From assembly GCA_942493265.1 (NCBI GenBank), contig OW818688.1, positions 2,914,001 to 2,978,000 on the forward strand: a stretch of DNA of 64,000 nt, written 5' to 3'. How positions within the stretch are numbered: position 1 is the stretch's first letter; every line of letters begins with the position of its first letter. The notes below the pieces were generated by a model. The model had not been told where the DNA came from. It was given only the letters and a program-made list of their open reading frames with translations, and made no database searches. This document shows positions 43,236-52,513 of this stretch, piece by piece. The position numbers and the translations under genes are program-made. Source of the stretch: UBA12481 sp942493265 (GTDB lineage Bacteria; Bacteroidota; Bacteroidia; Bacteroidales; UBA12481).

Positions 43236-44654
43236 ATGGAAAAGTACAAAATCTATGCCGCAGGTCAATTCATCGAAACTTCGGGGACGCTTGAAGTAAG
43301 ACGCCCTTATGATTCTAAATTATTGGCCATTACTGGTTTATCTGATTCTCATCTGTTGGATACGGTAATTGCAAAGGCTAAATCAGCTGAGCAAAAAATG
43401 AAATCTTTGCCGGTTTATCAGCGAAGTCATATTCTGTCGAAGATCGCAGATGGAATGGTTGACCATAAAAAACTACTGGCTGAGACTCTTTGTCAGGAGG
43501 CTGGCAAGCCGCTGAGATATGCCAACACGGAAGTTGACAGGGCGATCCAGGTGTTCAGGGTTGCTGCTGAAGAAACTAAACGAATACCGGGGGAGTATCT
43601 GTCCATCGATTGGACTCCGGCAGGTGAAGGAAAGGAAGGTTGGGTAAAATACTTTCCAGTGGGCCTTGTCGGGGCCATTTCTCCCTTTAATTTTCCGCTC
43701 AACCTATCGGCACATAAGCTGGCACCAGCAATAGCTGCAGGTAACCCGATCATTTTGAAGCCGGCATCTCAAACTCCGGTAACTGTTCTGGAGCTTGCGA
43801 GGATTATTCACGAATGCGGCTTACCCGAAGGGGCTATGTCAATCATGCCCATGACCAGGGAAACCGGAAGTATGCTTTATACTGATCCAAGAATCCGGAT
43901 GGTTTCGTTTACAGGCTCTCCCGAGGTAGGCTGGAAGATAAAAGAGCAATGCGGACATAATAAAATTGTTCTTGAGCTGGGAGGGAATGCCGGTGTTATG
44001 GTTGGATCCACAGCTGACGTTAATCTTGCTGTTCAGAAATGTATTGTGGGTGCGTTTGCGTACTCCGGTCAGGTTTGTATCCATGTTCAGCGAATATTTG
44101 CTGATGAGAGTGTATTCGATGAGTTCACCAGCCTGTTCATACAGGCAACTTTAAAACTTAAATCCGGGGATCCTCTTGATCCTGCAACCGATATTTCCGC
44201 GATGATCGATGAAGCCAACGCTGTCAGGATAGAACAATGGGTAAGTGAAGCAGTTGGTCAGGGAGCTTCTGTACTTTGCGGAGGTAAGCGGATTGGCTCA
44301 TTCTATGAACCAACCGTCCTTACCGGAACTGATTCAGGGATGAGAGTATGTGGGCTGGAGGCTTTTGGTCCGGTTGTTAGTATTGAAAAGGTTGCAGACT
44401 TTCAGGATGGAATTTCGCATATAAATGATTCCCGGTTTGGTTTGCAGGCCGGAGTCTTCACAAACCGGATTGATGAAATGAACATGGCATTTGAAGAGTT
44501 GGAAGTTGGTGGTGTTATTATTAATGATGTGCCCACTTTCAGGGTTGACCACATGCCATACGGTGGGGTTAAGGAATCGGGATATGGAAGGGAAGGGGTG
44601 AGATATGCAATGCTTGATATGATGGAACAACGACTGCTGGTTAAAAACAAATAA
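43236..44654 (+). CDS. NAD(P)-dependent aldehyde dehydrogenase
   Basis: A 472-residue ALDH-superfamily enzyme that oxidises an aldehyde to the acid. Catalytic Cys281 (GQVCIHVQRI) and Glu247 (LELGGN) are present, as is the cofactor-binding SPFNFPLNL and GSPEVGW. The substrate cannot be told; lactaldehyde- or glyceraldehyde-3-phosphate-type enzymes are the nearest in feel. I start at ATG 43236 rather than the upstream TTG. An S9 peptidase follows after 24 nt. Confidence 0.92.
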   Translation: MEKYKIYAAGQFIETSGTLEVRRPYDSKLLAITGLSDSHLLDTVIAKAKSAEQKMKSLPVYQRSHILSKIADGMVDHKKLLAETLCQEAGKPLRYANTEVDRAIQVFRVAAEETKRIPGEYLSIDWTPAGEGKEGWVKYFPVGLVGAISPFNFPLNLSAHKLAPAIAAGNPIILKPASQTPVTVLELARIIHECGLPEGAMSIMPMTRETGSMLYTDPRIRMVSFTGSPEVGWKIKEQCGHNKIVLELGGNAGVMVGSTADVNLAVQKCIVGAFAYSGQVCIHVQRIFADESVFDEFTSLFIQATLKLKSGDPLDPATDISAMIDEANAVRIEQWVSEAVGQGASVLCGGKRIGSFYEPTVLTGTDSGMRVCGLEAFGPVVSIEKVADFQDGISHINDSRFGLQAGVFTNRIDEMNMAFEELEVGGVIINDVPTFRVDHMPYGGVKESGYGREGVRYAMLDMMEQRLLVKNK

Positions 44655-44678
44655 GGATTTTAATGTAATAATTTTTTC

Positions 44679-47513
44679 ATGAAAAAAAAGCTACTCTTAC
44701 TGGTAATGGCTGTAAGCCTGATTGTTACCGGATTTGGTCAAAGCACAAAGAAAAAGGTTGATTTTACTTTGTATGACAGTTGGAAAAGTCTCTCCTCGCA
44801 ACAGATTTCAAATGATGGAAACTGGGTGGTGTGGAACATAAATCCCTTGAATGGTGACGGACTTTTGCATATCAGGGGGTGGGGTGATCAAACCGATAAA
44901 AGAGTAATCAGCAGGGCAACCCAGCCTGGCTTTTCACCCAATTCTGATTTTGTAGCTTTTAAAATTGTGCCTCAGGCAGATTCAATTCGTAAAGCCAAAA
45001 TCGACAAAGTCAAAACAGAAAAAATGCCCAAGGATACGCTTGGTATATATATACTATCAAGTAATCAGTTGGTTACCTATCCGGCTATAAAATCGTTCAA
45101 GCTAGCCGGTGAGTCTGCTTCCTGGATCGCTTTTCAGCCGGAGGAGTCGAAGGCTGAGGTTAAGCCTGAAAAGAAAGATACCCTGGCAGAAGGCAAAAAG
45201 GACGACAAGAAGTCGAAAAAGAAACCTGACTTCAACGGTTTGCCCTTGATTGTTATGAATCCGGTAACGCGCGATTCCCAGAATTTCCCGTTGGTTACGG
45301 AATATGGATTCACCAAACACGGCAAATGGCTTTATATAGTCAGCATAAAAGAGGACTCCCTGAAAACTTCAACTGTGCGGATTTTTGATACCCGGACAGG
45401 TGTGGCAAGAGATATCTGGGAACAGGTTGGAGTGGTAAAAAGCTTGGTTTGCGATGAAAATGCGACTGAACTGGTGTTCCTTTATTCCGCTGATACTGCA
45501 AAGATCAAGAATTATGAACTTTACTATTGGTCGGAAAAGGAAGATAAACCGCGTGTGATAATCGATGCAAAGACTAAGGGGATGCCGGAAGGAATGAGCG
45601 TTAGTGAAAATGGCAGAGTCAGTTTTTCGCCTGATGGCCAAAGACTTTTCTTAGGGACTGCCAAAATCCCGGTTGTTCGTAAAGAAGAGAAAGACACCCT
45701 TTTAGCTGACGACAAAGTTTCGGTGGATATCTGGCACTGGCAAGAGGATGTTTTGCAGAGTGTTCAGCTGAAACAGGTTGAACAGGAGCGTAAAAAGACC
45801 TATCAGGCCGTTTATAATATTAAAAAGAATCAGCTCGTTCAGCTGGCAGATTCTTCGTTTATTGAAAGTTACCGATTGGTCAAGCTGGGTGATTCGGATA
45901 TCGCGTTGGGCTTTTACGATGCTCAGAACCGTTTGGATAATGCCCTTAATTACAAAAACACCAAGGATGTCTATCTGACTGATATAAATGACGGTACAGA
46001 TGTTAAGGTCTTTGGGAAAGTGGAGTTTAATCCACAGCTTTCGCCGGAAGGAAAATATTTATATTGGTGGGAACCAGCCGATAGTTCCTGGAATTGTTAC
46101 AGCATCAAAACAAAAAATACGGTTAACCTGACGCGTGGATTGTTAGTCGGATTTGCTGATGACATCCATGATACGCCGGATGATCCGGGTAGCTATGGTG
46201 CCATGGGCTGGACTGAAAATGACGAGAACCTCTATTTGTATGATAAGTATGACATCTGGAAATTTGATCCCGACGGCAAGGATCAGGCGGTTTGTGTTAC
46301 CAACGGATACGGTCGGAAGAATGATTTGAGCCTGCGCTATGTATCGACCGACCCGGAGGAGAAATTTCTGGATGGCAATAAAAACAATCTTTTCAGCATC
46401 AGGCACCTGACCAATAAGAAGTCAGGTTTTAGCCGGTTCTCGCTCAGTAATCCGGTTATCAGCATACTCATGCTGGAGGATTGCACCTACGGACGGGCAC
46501 AGAAAGCAAAGAATTCCGACAAGCTTTTATGGACCAGGAGCACTGTTAGTGAATATCCTGATTTGTGGACCGGTGATATTAATTTTAAGGGGGAACGGAA
46601 ATTATCGGACACGAATCCGCAGCAATCACAATACAACTGGGCCAGTGTGGAGCTGGTGGAATGGAATGATCTGAACGGGGAAAAACATCAGGGTTTGTTG
46701 TATAAACCTGAGAATATGGATCCGAAAGTGAAATATCCATTGATTGTCTATTTTTATGAGCGTCATTCCGATGGCATTCATACCTATTATCCCCCCAGAG
46801 CGAGTGCGAGTACCGTGAATCCACTTGAATATGCGTCAAATGGCTATTTGATTTTTATGCCGGATATTCATTTCCAACTCGGATTCCCCGGCAAATCTTT
46901 TTACAATGCCATTATGAGCGGAGTGGTGGAATTGGGCAAGCGTCCATATGTAGATATGAAACACCTGGGAATACAGGGACAGAGTTGGGGCGGCTATGGT
47001 ACAGCTTACCTGATCACACAAACCGGATTATTTGCAGCAGCATCACCAGGAGCACCAGTGAGCAACATGACATCCGCATATGGAGGAATACGTACTGAGA
47101 GCGGTATGGTAAGGCAGTTCCAATATGAAAAAACCCAGAGCCGGATAGGCGGTACCTTGTGGGAAAAACCTGAATATTTTATTGAGAACAGTCCGCTGTT
47201 TTTTGCCGACCGGATTACCACTCCATGCCTGATCAGGCATGATGATGCCGATGGGGCTGTACCATTCTCGGAAGGGGTTCAGCTATTCGTAGCCTTGCGC
47301 CGTCTGAACAAACCGGCGTGGCTGATTAACTATAATAATGCGCCGCATAACCTTTCGCGTTTGGCAGATAAGAAAGACTGGTCGGTACGGATGATGCAAT
47401 TTTTTGATCATTACCTGAAGGGTGCACCGGCACCCGACTGGATGACCAAAGGGGTCAATGCTGTTGATAAGAAAGGGAGCGAAACCTATTATTGGAAGTA
47501 TACAGAGAGATAA
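44679..47513 (+). CDS. Secreted S9-family (prolyl oligopeptidase-like) peptidase
   Basis: A 944-residue exported peptidase: signal peptide (ends GFGQ), a long beta-propeller region, and a C-terminal alpha/beta-hydrolase domain with Ser769 (GQSWGGYG), Asp858 (DDADGAVP) and His890 (NAPHNLS). A Lys/Glu/Asp-rich insert sits at residues ~155-182 in the propeller. Members trim peptides in the periplasm, and Bacteroidota carry many. Confidence 0.92.
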   Translation: MKKKLLLLVMAVSLIVTGFGQSTKKKVDFTLYDSWKSLSSQQISNDGNWVVWNINPLNGDGLLHIRGWGDQTDKRVISRATQPGFSPNSDFVAFKIVPQADSIRKAKIDKVKTEKMPKDTLGIYILSSNQLVTYPAIKSFKLAGESASWIAFQPEESKAEVKPEKKDTLAEGKKDDKKSKKKPDFNGLPLIVMNPVTRDSQNFPLVTEYGFTKHGKWLYIVSIKEDSLKTSTVRIFDTRTGVARDIWEQVGVVKSLVCDENATELVFLYSADTAKIKNYELYYWSEKEDKPRVIIDAKTKGMPEGMSVSENGRVSFSPDGQRLFLGTAKIPVVRKEEKDTLLADDKVSVDIWHWQEDVLQSVQLKQVEQERKKTYQAVYNIKKNQLVQLADSSFIESYRLVKLGDSDIALGFYDAQNRLDNALNYKNTKDVYLTDINDGTDVKVFGKVEFNPQLSPEGKYLYWWEPADSSWNCYSIKTKNTVNLTRGLLVGFADDIHDTPDDPGSYGAMGWTENDENLYLYDKYDIWKFDPDGKDQAVCVTNGYGRKNDLSLRYVSTDPEEKFLDGNKNNLFSIRHLTNKKSGFSRFSLSNPVISILMLEDCTYGRAQKAKNSDKLLWTRSTVSEYPDLWTGDINFKGERKLSDTNPQQSQYNWASVELVEWNDLNGEKHQGLLYKPENMDPKVKYPLIVYFYERHSDGIHTYYPPRASASTVNPLEYASNGYLIFMPDIHFQLGFPGKSFYNAIMSGVVELGKRPYVDMKHLGIQGQSWGGYGTAYLITQTGLFAAASPGAPVSNMTSAYGGIRTESGMVRQFQYEKTQSRIGGTLWEKPEYFIENSPLFFADRITTPCLIRHDDADGAVPFSEGVQLFVALRRLNKPAWLINYNNAPHNLSRLADKKDWSVRMMQFFDHYLKGAPAPDWMTKGVNAVDKKGSETYYWKYTER

Positions 47514-47516
47514 GCT

Positions 47517-48254
47517 ATGTGCGTTTTTATGTCACTCCGGGCGGATAAAGCCAATCTCCAGAAGAGGTTTGACAGTACTTTTGTGGAGGAGGCTGATTTT
47601 GGACCCAGGTATGTGCAAAATGCATTTGAATTTCCTAAATGGCCGGTGATCAGTACTGAACGGCCTCATGAAATACACCTGATGAATTGGGGGCTGATTC
47701 CATCCTGGATCAAGGATAAGGAATCAGCCCTCAAATTCAGGGTGAATACGATCAATGCCCGTTCGGAGTCCATATTTGATAAACCGGCTTTTCGAAATGC
47801 GGCCGTGAGCCGGCATTGTCTGGTTCTTGCCGATGGTTTTTTTGAATTCAGGGAGGTCAATGGGAAAAAGTATCCTTATTACATAAGGGTTACCGGCGGC
47901 GAGCCGTTTGCGATTGGCGGACTCTATGAAAATTGGCTGAATCCTGATACAGGAGTGATATTGCAGGGATTCTCCCTGATTACAACCGTGGCCAATCCGC
48001 TTATGGAGAGAATTCATAACGTAAAAAAGAGGATGCCAGTTATACTGCTGGAAGGAGAAGAACGTAATTGGCTGAAGCCGGGCGACCAGTATGCGGAGTT
48101 ACTCAGACCGTACCCGGAAAAAAACATGGAGGCCTGGCCGGTTTCAAGAAAGATTTCGGAAAAGGGCAGGGGGGAAAATAGTCCGGAGGTACTTGAACCT
48201 GTTAATTATCAGGAGATATCAGATCAGAATATTATCCAGGGATCGCTGTTCTGA
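47517..48254 (+). CDS. HMCES/YedK-type (SRAP) DNA-protein crosslinker
   Basis: The 245-residue SRAP-domain protein shields abasic sites in single-stranded DNA through its N-terminal Cys2, exposed when Met1 is removed (MCVF). The other key positions are visible: Asn in RVNTINARSES, Glu in DGFFEFRE (usually GFYEW) and His in RIHNVKKRMPVIL. It starts 3 nt after the S9 peptidase stop. It ends 4 nt short of the convergent DUF4924 gene. Confidence 0.9.
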   Translation: MCVFMSLRADKANLQKRFDSTFVEEADFGPRYVQNAFEFPKWPVISTERPHEIHLMNWGLIPSWIKDKESALKFRVNTINARSESIFDKPAFRNAAVSRHCLVLADGFFEFREVNGKKYPYYIRVTGGEPFAIGGLYENWLNPDTGVILQGFSLITTVANPLMERIHNVKKRMPVILLEGEERNWLKPGDQYAELLRPYPEKNMEAWPVSRKISEKGRGENSPEVLEPVNYQEISDQNIIQGSLF

Positions 48255-48258
48255 GTGA

Positions 48259-48804
48259 TCAGAGATCGATGATTCCCTGCTCGAACTCCTTATATTTTAC
48301 AGACAACATGGCAATCAGGCTGATGATTGTTTGAATGGCATCTGCAGTATCTTCCGAAATGGATTTTTTCTTCATTTTCATCAGCATGTACCCATAGAGG
48401 ACAGTAAGACAGACTTCTATATCACCGATTTTTTCCTTCACTGCCATTTTCTTTCTGAAATCGCCTATATTGATGATTGCGTCCTCATAAAGGGCCATAT
48501 ATTCAGAATGATGCGGGCTTTCGATCAGCCTGAAATGAAAGTCATTTAAATCGTCGACCAGGCCATCCAGGAAAGCGAGGTGCCCCGATTTAACGATTTG
48601 TTCGGATTTCATGGATTCGATCAATCCTTCATACCACTGCTGGATATCTTTTTTAAGTATCGGATCCACCTGGTACTGATCGGCCAATTCGTGTTTAATC
48701 CGTTCATAGTTAAAATCATAAGCTCTGATCAAGTCCTCGATCTGCCACATATATAAAATATATTCGGCAATGTTTTCAGCTCTTTTTTGTTGCGAAATGA
48801 TCAT
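48259..48804 (-). CDS. DUF4924-like helical protein
   Basis: The 181-residue cytosolic, all-helical protein starts MIISQQKRAENIAEYILYMW, a start I associate with the Bacteroidota-specific DUF4924 family. No signal peptide or catalytic motif is seen. Function is unknown. It lies 10 nt behind the Hsp15 gene, probably in one transcript with RprX/RprY-like genes. Confidence 0.75.
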   Translation of the reverse strand: MIISQQKRAENIAEYILYMWQIEDLIRAYDFNYERIKHELADQYQVDPILKKDIQQWYEGLIESMKSEQIVKSGHLAFLDGLVDDLNDFHFRLIESPHHSEYMALYEDAIINIGDFRKKMAVKEKIGDIEVCLTVLYGYMLMKMKKKSISEDTADAIQTIISLIAMLSVKYKEFEQGIIDL

Positions 48805-48814
48805 GAAAAAAAAT

Positions 48815-49189
48815 CTAAATATCCAATTTTGTTATATCGCGCCTGTCTTTCTTTGTAGGCCTGCCAGTTCCGCGGTCGCGCACGAAAAAGGCATTTTCCT
48901 GGGCATGGCGCACCCGGTCGAGCTCTTCCTGCGGGGTAAGGTCCACAACATTCTCGGCCGCCAGGGTTGCAGATCCTCTTTTCTCGAGCAATCCCGTAAC
49001 CTGGTAAGTAAGAGTAAGGGGTGGTTTCCGAACCTGAATAATATCACCGATGTGAACATTGCGGCTGGCTTTAACCGCTTCGTCACCAATGAGCACCCTG
49101 CCTCTTTTGCAGCAGTCGGTTGCCAGGCTTCTGGATTTGAAAATCCGAACGGCCCACAGCCATTTATCTATTCTGACTCCTTCTCCCAC
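48815..49189 (-). CDS. hslR: S4-domain RNA-binding heat-shock protein Hsp15
   Basis: The 124-residue protein is an S4-domain protein (MGEGVRIDKWLWAVRIFKSR, then GRVLIGDEAVKASRNVHIGD) with a charged C-terminal tail (GRPTKKDRRDITKLD). E. coli Hsp15 binds free 50S subunits that still carry nascent chains. Its first base is the last base of the response-regulator stop, so it is part of that operon. Confidence 0.9.
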   Translation of the reverse strand: MGEGVRIDKWLWAVRIFKSRSLATDCCKRGRVLIGDEAVKASRNVHIGDIIQVRKPPLTLTYQVTGLLEKRGSATLAAENVVDLTPQEELDRVRHAQENAFFVRDRGTGRPTKKDRRDITKLDI

Positions 49190-49887
49190 TATTGCCGGAT
49201 CTCCAGTTTAAACCCAGTACCGTGAATGTTTACAATATTGATTGCCGGATCGGATTTCAGGTAGCTTCGTAGTTTTGCAATGTAAACGTCCATGCTTCGG
49301 CCCATAAAGTAATCATCAGAACCCCAGATATTAACCAGCAGTTGTTCCCTTCGTACCAGTTCATTTACATTCTGGCAGAGCATACGTAGAACCATGGCTT
49401 CCTTCTTTGTCAAACGCCGTTCCTCACCATGAAGCTGCAATAATTGGTTCGGAAAGTCGAAGATCACGGATCCGATGGTGAATATGTCCTTTTTTATGGA
49501 ATCGGATTCCTTTCCAAGCCTGCGAAGGATGATGTCTATTCTTAATTTCAGCTCTTCCGTGCTGAAAGGTTTTGTTATATAATCATCTGCCCCAAGCTTA
49601 AGTCCCCTGATTCGGTCGGCTTCGAGGCCCCTGGCGGTAAGAAACAGAAACGGGGTACCCGGTTTGAACTGCTGAATATTTTCAGCCAGGGTGAAACCGT
49701 CCTTTATCGGCAGCATTACATCCAGAATACAAAGGTCGAATGGTTTGGATTTGAAAGTGTTCAATCCGGTCAGGCCATTTTTTTCCCAGGTTACCTTAAA
49801 GCCTTCCAGGTCGAGAAAGTCCTGAAGCATATAGCCGAGGTTCTGATCATCTTCCACAAGGAGGATTTCTGCTTTTACTTCTTTCAT
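49189..49887 (-). CDS. OmpR-family response regulator (RprY-like)
   Basis: A 232-residue regulator with receiver-domain acidic pair Asp13/Asp14, phosphorylated Asp56 (LCILDVMLP) and Lys106, followed by a winged-helix DNA-binding domain (LTKKEAMVLRMLCQNVNELV; MGRSMDVYIAKLRSYLKSDP). It resembles RprY of Bacteroides. It overlaps the end of its kinase gene by 4 nt. Confidence 0.93.
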   Translation of the reverse strand: MKEVKAEILLVEDDQNLGYMLQDFLDLEGFKVTWEKNGLTGLNTFKSKPFDLCILDVMLPIKDGFTLAENIQQFKPGTPFLFLTARGLEADRIRGLKLGADDYITKPFSTEELKLRIDIILRRLGKESDSIKKDIFTIGSVIFDFPNQLLQLHGEERRLTKKEAMVLRMLCQNVNELVRREQLLVNIWGSDDYFMGRSMDVYIAKLRSYLKSDPAINIVNIHGTGFKLEIRQ

Positions 49888-51152
49888 GCTGGTAAAGTTA
49901 TGATAAACCTTGAACCATTTCCGATTTCACTCTTAACGATTATGGTCCCGCCATGAGCTTCGATCATTGTTTTAACGTAATACAATCCAATACCGGTGCC
50001 TTTTACATTGTGGAGATCCCCCGTCGGTACCCGGTAGAATTTTTCGAATATATGTTTTTGTGCTTCCTGGCTTATCCCCATCCCGTTATCCTTGAATTCA
50101 AGAATAAAATTATTGTCGCGCAATTCTGTGCTGATCAATATCTTAGGTTCGGTGGCAGTATATTTCTGTGCATTATCGATCAGGTTATGAATGATATTAG
50201 TGAAATGAACCGGATCGATAAAAAGTTCAGATTTGGTTGCTTTGAAATCAAGATCGACAGAGGCACCATCATGGCATTCCTCGAGGCAAATAGTATCTAC
50301 GGCATCCCTAATCAGTTCATGCAGGTCGGTCACCTGCCGGCTGATATCCAGATCATCCCGATTTCTGACGGCCACCTGAAGGATTCGGTCCACCTGTGAG
50401 CGCATCCGTCTGTTTTCCTGGCTGATAATATCAATATAGCGGTTAAGTCTTTCCGGGGATTCTTCTATTTTAGGCCGTTTGAGTACTTCGCAAGCCAGCG
50501 AAATATTTGAGATCGGGGTTTTGAATTCGTGCGTCATGTTATTAATAAAGTCATTACGCATTTCAGTAACCTTTTTTTGACGGACGATTGTAAGGACTAT
50601 GTAAGCGAAGCTGATAATGACAATCAGAAGAAAAATTGTGGAGGCGGCAAGCCACAGGAGCATGTCCTTAATGATTAACTGGCGGGGTTGACTGAACCTT
50701 ACTTCCATTCGGTGGCTTTCCTGGTGATGCAGGCAGGAAAGGCTTATTTTATGAAGCGAACTTTGTTTTTTACTGTTCAGTATTTTATTTTTTTCGTAGA
50801 GGACCTTCCCTGTCGTACAATTGAGAACACGCAGCGAAAAGACTGTATCGAGGCCGTGATAATCAAAATGGACCCGGAGCAGTGAGTCCATCTCGGCCGG
50901 GTCGAGGTTTATGAAAAGGCTGTCCGACTGGCTGGGAACGCTCAGGCAACCGCACGTTTTATCGCAGGATTTTCCCTGGTGGTTCTGAACATATTCATCA
51001 AGAGTTCCCTGAAGGGCAATTGTGACGCGGTTGTTGAATTGTTCCTCACCGAGACGGAGAGCATTGTTTATCCAAAAGAGCTGGGTTATGATCAGTCCAA
51101 CCAGAGATAAGGAGGAGGCAATGATAATCCAGCGGATTGTAATCCTTTTCAT
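49884..51152 (-). CDS. Sensor histidine kinase (RprX-like)
   Basis: The 422-residue kinase has a transmembrane helix at residues ~7-30, a periplasmic domain with several Cys (a CDKTCGC motif near residue 65), a second helix at ~165-190, phospho-acceptor His208 (NMTHEFKTPISN) and the ATP-binding NGMGIS and GTGIGLYYV boxes. A near-match -7 box (TATCTTTA) lies at 51169-51176. Signal unknown; the periplasmic cysteines could make it redox- or metal-sensitive. Confidence 0.93.
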   Translation of the reverse strand: MKRITIRWIIIASSLSLVGLIITQLFWINNALRLGEEQFNNRVTIALQGTLDEYVQNHQGKSCDKTCGCLSVPSQSDSLFINLDPAEMDSLLRVHFDYHGLDTVFSLRVLNCTTGKVLYEKNKILNSKKQSSLHKISLSCLHHQESHRMEVRFSQPRQLIIKDMLLWLAASTIFLLIVIISFAYIVLTIVRQKKVTEMRNDFINNMTHEFKTPISNISLACEVLKRPKIEESPERLNRYIDIISQENRRMRSQVDRILQVAVRNRDDLDISRQVTDLHELIRDAVDTICLEECHDGASVDLDFKATKSELFIDPVHFTNIIHNLIDNAQKYTATEPKILISTELRDNNFILEFKDNGMGISQEAQKHIFEKFYRVPTGDLHNVKGTGIGLYYVKTMIEAHGGTIIVKSEIGNGSRFIITLPA

Positions 51153-51224
51153 AAATCCGAATTTTGGGTAAAGATAGACTAAGGCAGGAAGCGGAAGTCG
51201 TGGTTAACAAGAATTTAACAGGGA

Positions 51225-51791
51225 CTACGGACGGGTGTTAAAGGTATTCATGGTCCGGTCGATACCTGTAAAGGCAAAGCTCAGGATGATTTCGCCTGCG
51301 GTTTTTATCTTTTCCGGGAGAAGTTTTTTTTCTTCTGGTAACCACTCGCCGAGAACATAATCGATTTGATTGTAAAGTTTTTCCTTACTGCCGATTCCAA
51401 ACCGCAATCGGGCATAATCCTCATGACCCAGAACCTGAGTAATATGTTTAAGTCCGTTATGACCTCCATCGCTGCCTTTCTTACGCAGGCGGAGCTGCCC
51501 GAACGGCAAAGCCAGGTCGTCGACGAGGACGAGCATGTTTTCTTCTTCAATTTCAGATTTCTGAAGCCAGTAGCGCACTGCGTTGCCACTAAGGTTCATG
51601 TATGTTGAAGGCTTAAGGAGGATAAAATCTCTGGATTTATATCGGTATTCGGCCACATCTCCGTAACGGCGGGGGGTAAAAACAATATTGGACGCCTCAG
51701 CAAAGGCGTCCAATATCGAAAATCCTATATTATGCCGGGTGTTGGCGTATTCTTTACCGAAATTACCCAATCCTGCGATCAGATATTTCAC
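51225..51791 (-). CDS. pth: Peptidyl-tRNA hydrolase
   Basis: The 188-residue enzyme frees tRNA from dropped-off peptidyl-tRNA. MKYLIAGLGNFGKEYANTRH with the catalytic His at residue 20 and the conserved NLSG and DDLALPFG motifs are intact. It follows rplY after 27 nt, a common pairing. Confidence 0.96.
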   Translation of the reverse strand: MKYLIAGLGNFGKEYANTRHNIGFSILDAFAEASNIVFTPRRYGDVAEYRYKSRDFILLKPSTYMNLSGNAVRYWLQKSEIEEENMLVLVDDLALPFGQLRLRKKGSDGGHNGLKHITQVLGHEDYARLRFGIGSKEKLYNQIDYVLGEWLPEEKKLLPEKIKTAGEIILSFAFTGIDRTMNTFNTRP

Positions 51792-51818
51792 CTGACAAGA
51801 GTTTATTAGTTAATCGGG

Positions 51819-52403
51819 TTATTTTTTAGCCTCAGCCGGGGTTTCAGCTGCGCCTTTAGCTGCACGCGTGGTTTTAACCGAAGCGATAACCGCATTCTTA
51901 GGATCCAGAATGTGAAATTCAGGGAAAGAAAGGTCGCGAACTTTTATTGACTGCCCAACCTCTACTTCAGTAACATCAAGCAACAGTTCATCGGGAATTG
52001 ACTGAATCAGTCCGCTAACTTTTACTCTGCGCATCTCCATTTTTAATTTTCCACCCTGCTGTACACCTTTGGCAAAACCTTCCAGACGAACCGGAATGGT
52101 AACGATAACGGGTTTGTCAGCAACTATGCGGATAAAATCAATGTGGAGCGGTCTGTCAGAGACTGCATGGAACTGAATATCCTTCATGATGGCCGGATAG
52201 ATTTTTCCATCAATATCCAGATTGATCTGGAAGCTGCTGGGGGTATAAATTACCTTACCATACTCCTTTTCATTTCCTGTAAAATGGAGTGGTTCACCAC
52301 TACCATAGAGAACACAGGGAACAGAATCTTCAGTGCGAACCTTCTTGGTTGCCTTTTTACCCAGCTCCGTACGGAGCGTACCTTTTAAATCAAATGTTTT
52401 CAT
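51819..52403 (-). CDS. rplY: 50S ribosomal protein L25/Ctc
   Basis: The 194-residue two-domain Ctc form of L25 binds 5S rRNA. The N-terminal L25 domain (LGKKATKKVRTEDSVPCVLY) and the C-terminal TL5-type domain (VRLEGFAKGVQQGGKL; DVTEVEVGQSIKVRDL) are present, with an Ala/Lys-rich tail. A TAnnTTTG box is found 99 nt upstream. Confidence 0.95.
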   Translation of the reverse strand: MKTFDLKGTLRTELGKKATKKVRTEDSVPCVLYGSGEPLHFTGNEKEYGKVIYTPSSFQINLDIDGKIYPAIMKDIQFHAVSDRPLHIDFIRIVADKPVIVTIPVRLEGFAKGVQQGGKLKMEMRRVKVSGLIQSIPDELLLDVTEVEVGQSIKVRDLSFPEFHILDPKNAVIASVKTTRAAKGAAETPAEAKK

Positions 52404-52501
52404 TGCGTTTATTTGTGCTACTCAGGACTGAAGTGCGTTTGCCGGTTAATCGCATCAGCCCCCCATTACACTTTAATTACTATCCGGCTAAAAAGAGGGT
52501 G

Positions 52502-52509
52502 CAAATGTA
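52502..52509 (-). promoter_or_regulatory. TAnnTTTG box of rplY-pth
   Basis: TACATTTG on the minus strand, between the prs stop (52514) and the rplY start (52403), separates rplY-pth from prs. Confidence 0.55.
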
Positions 52510-52513
52510 GTAA

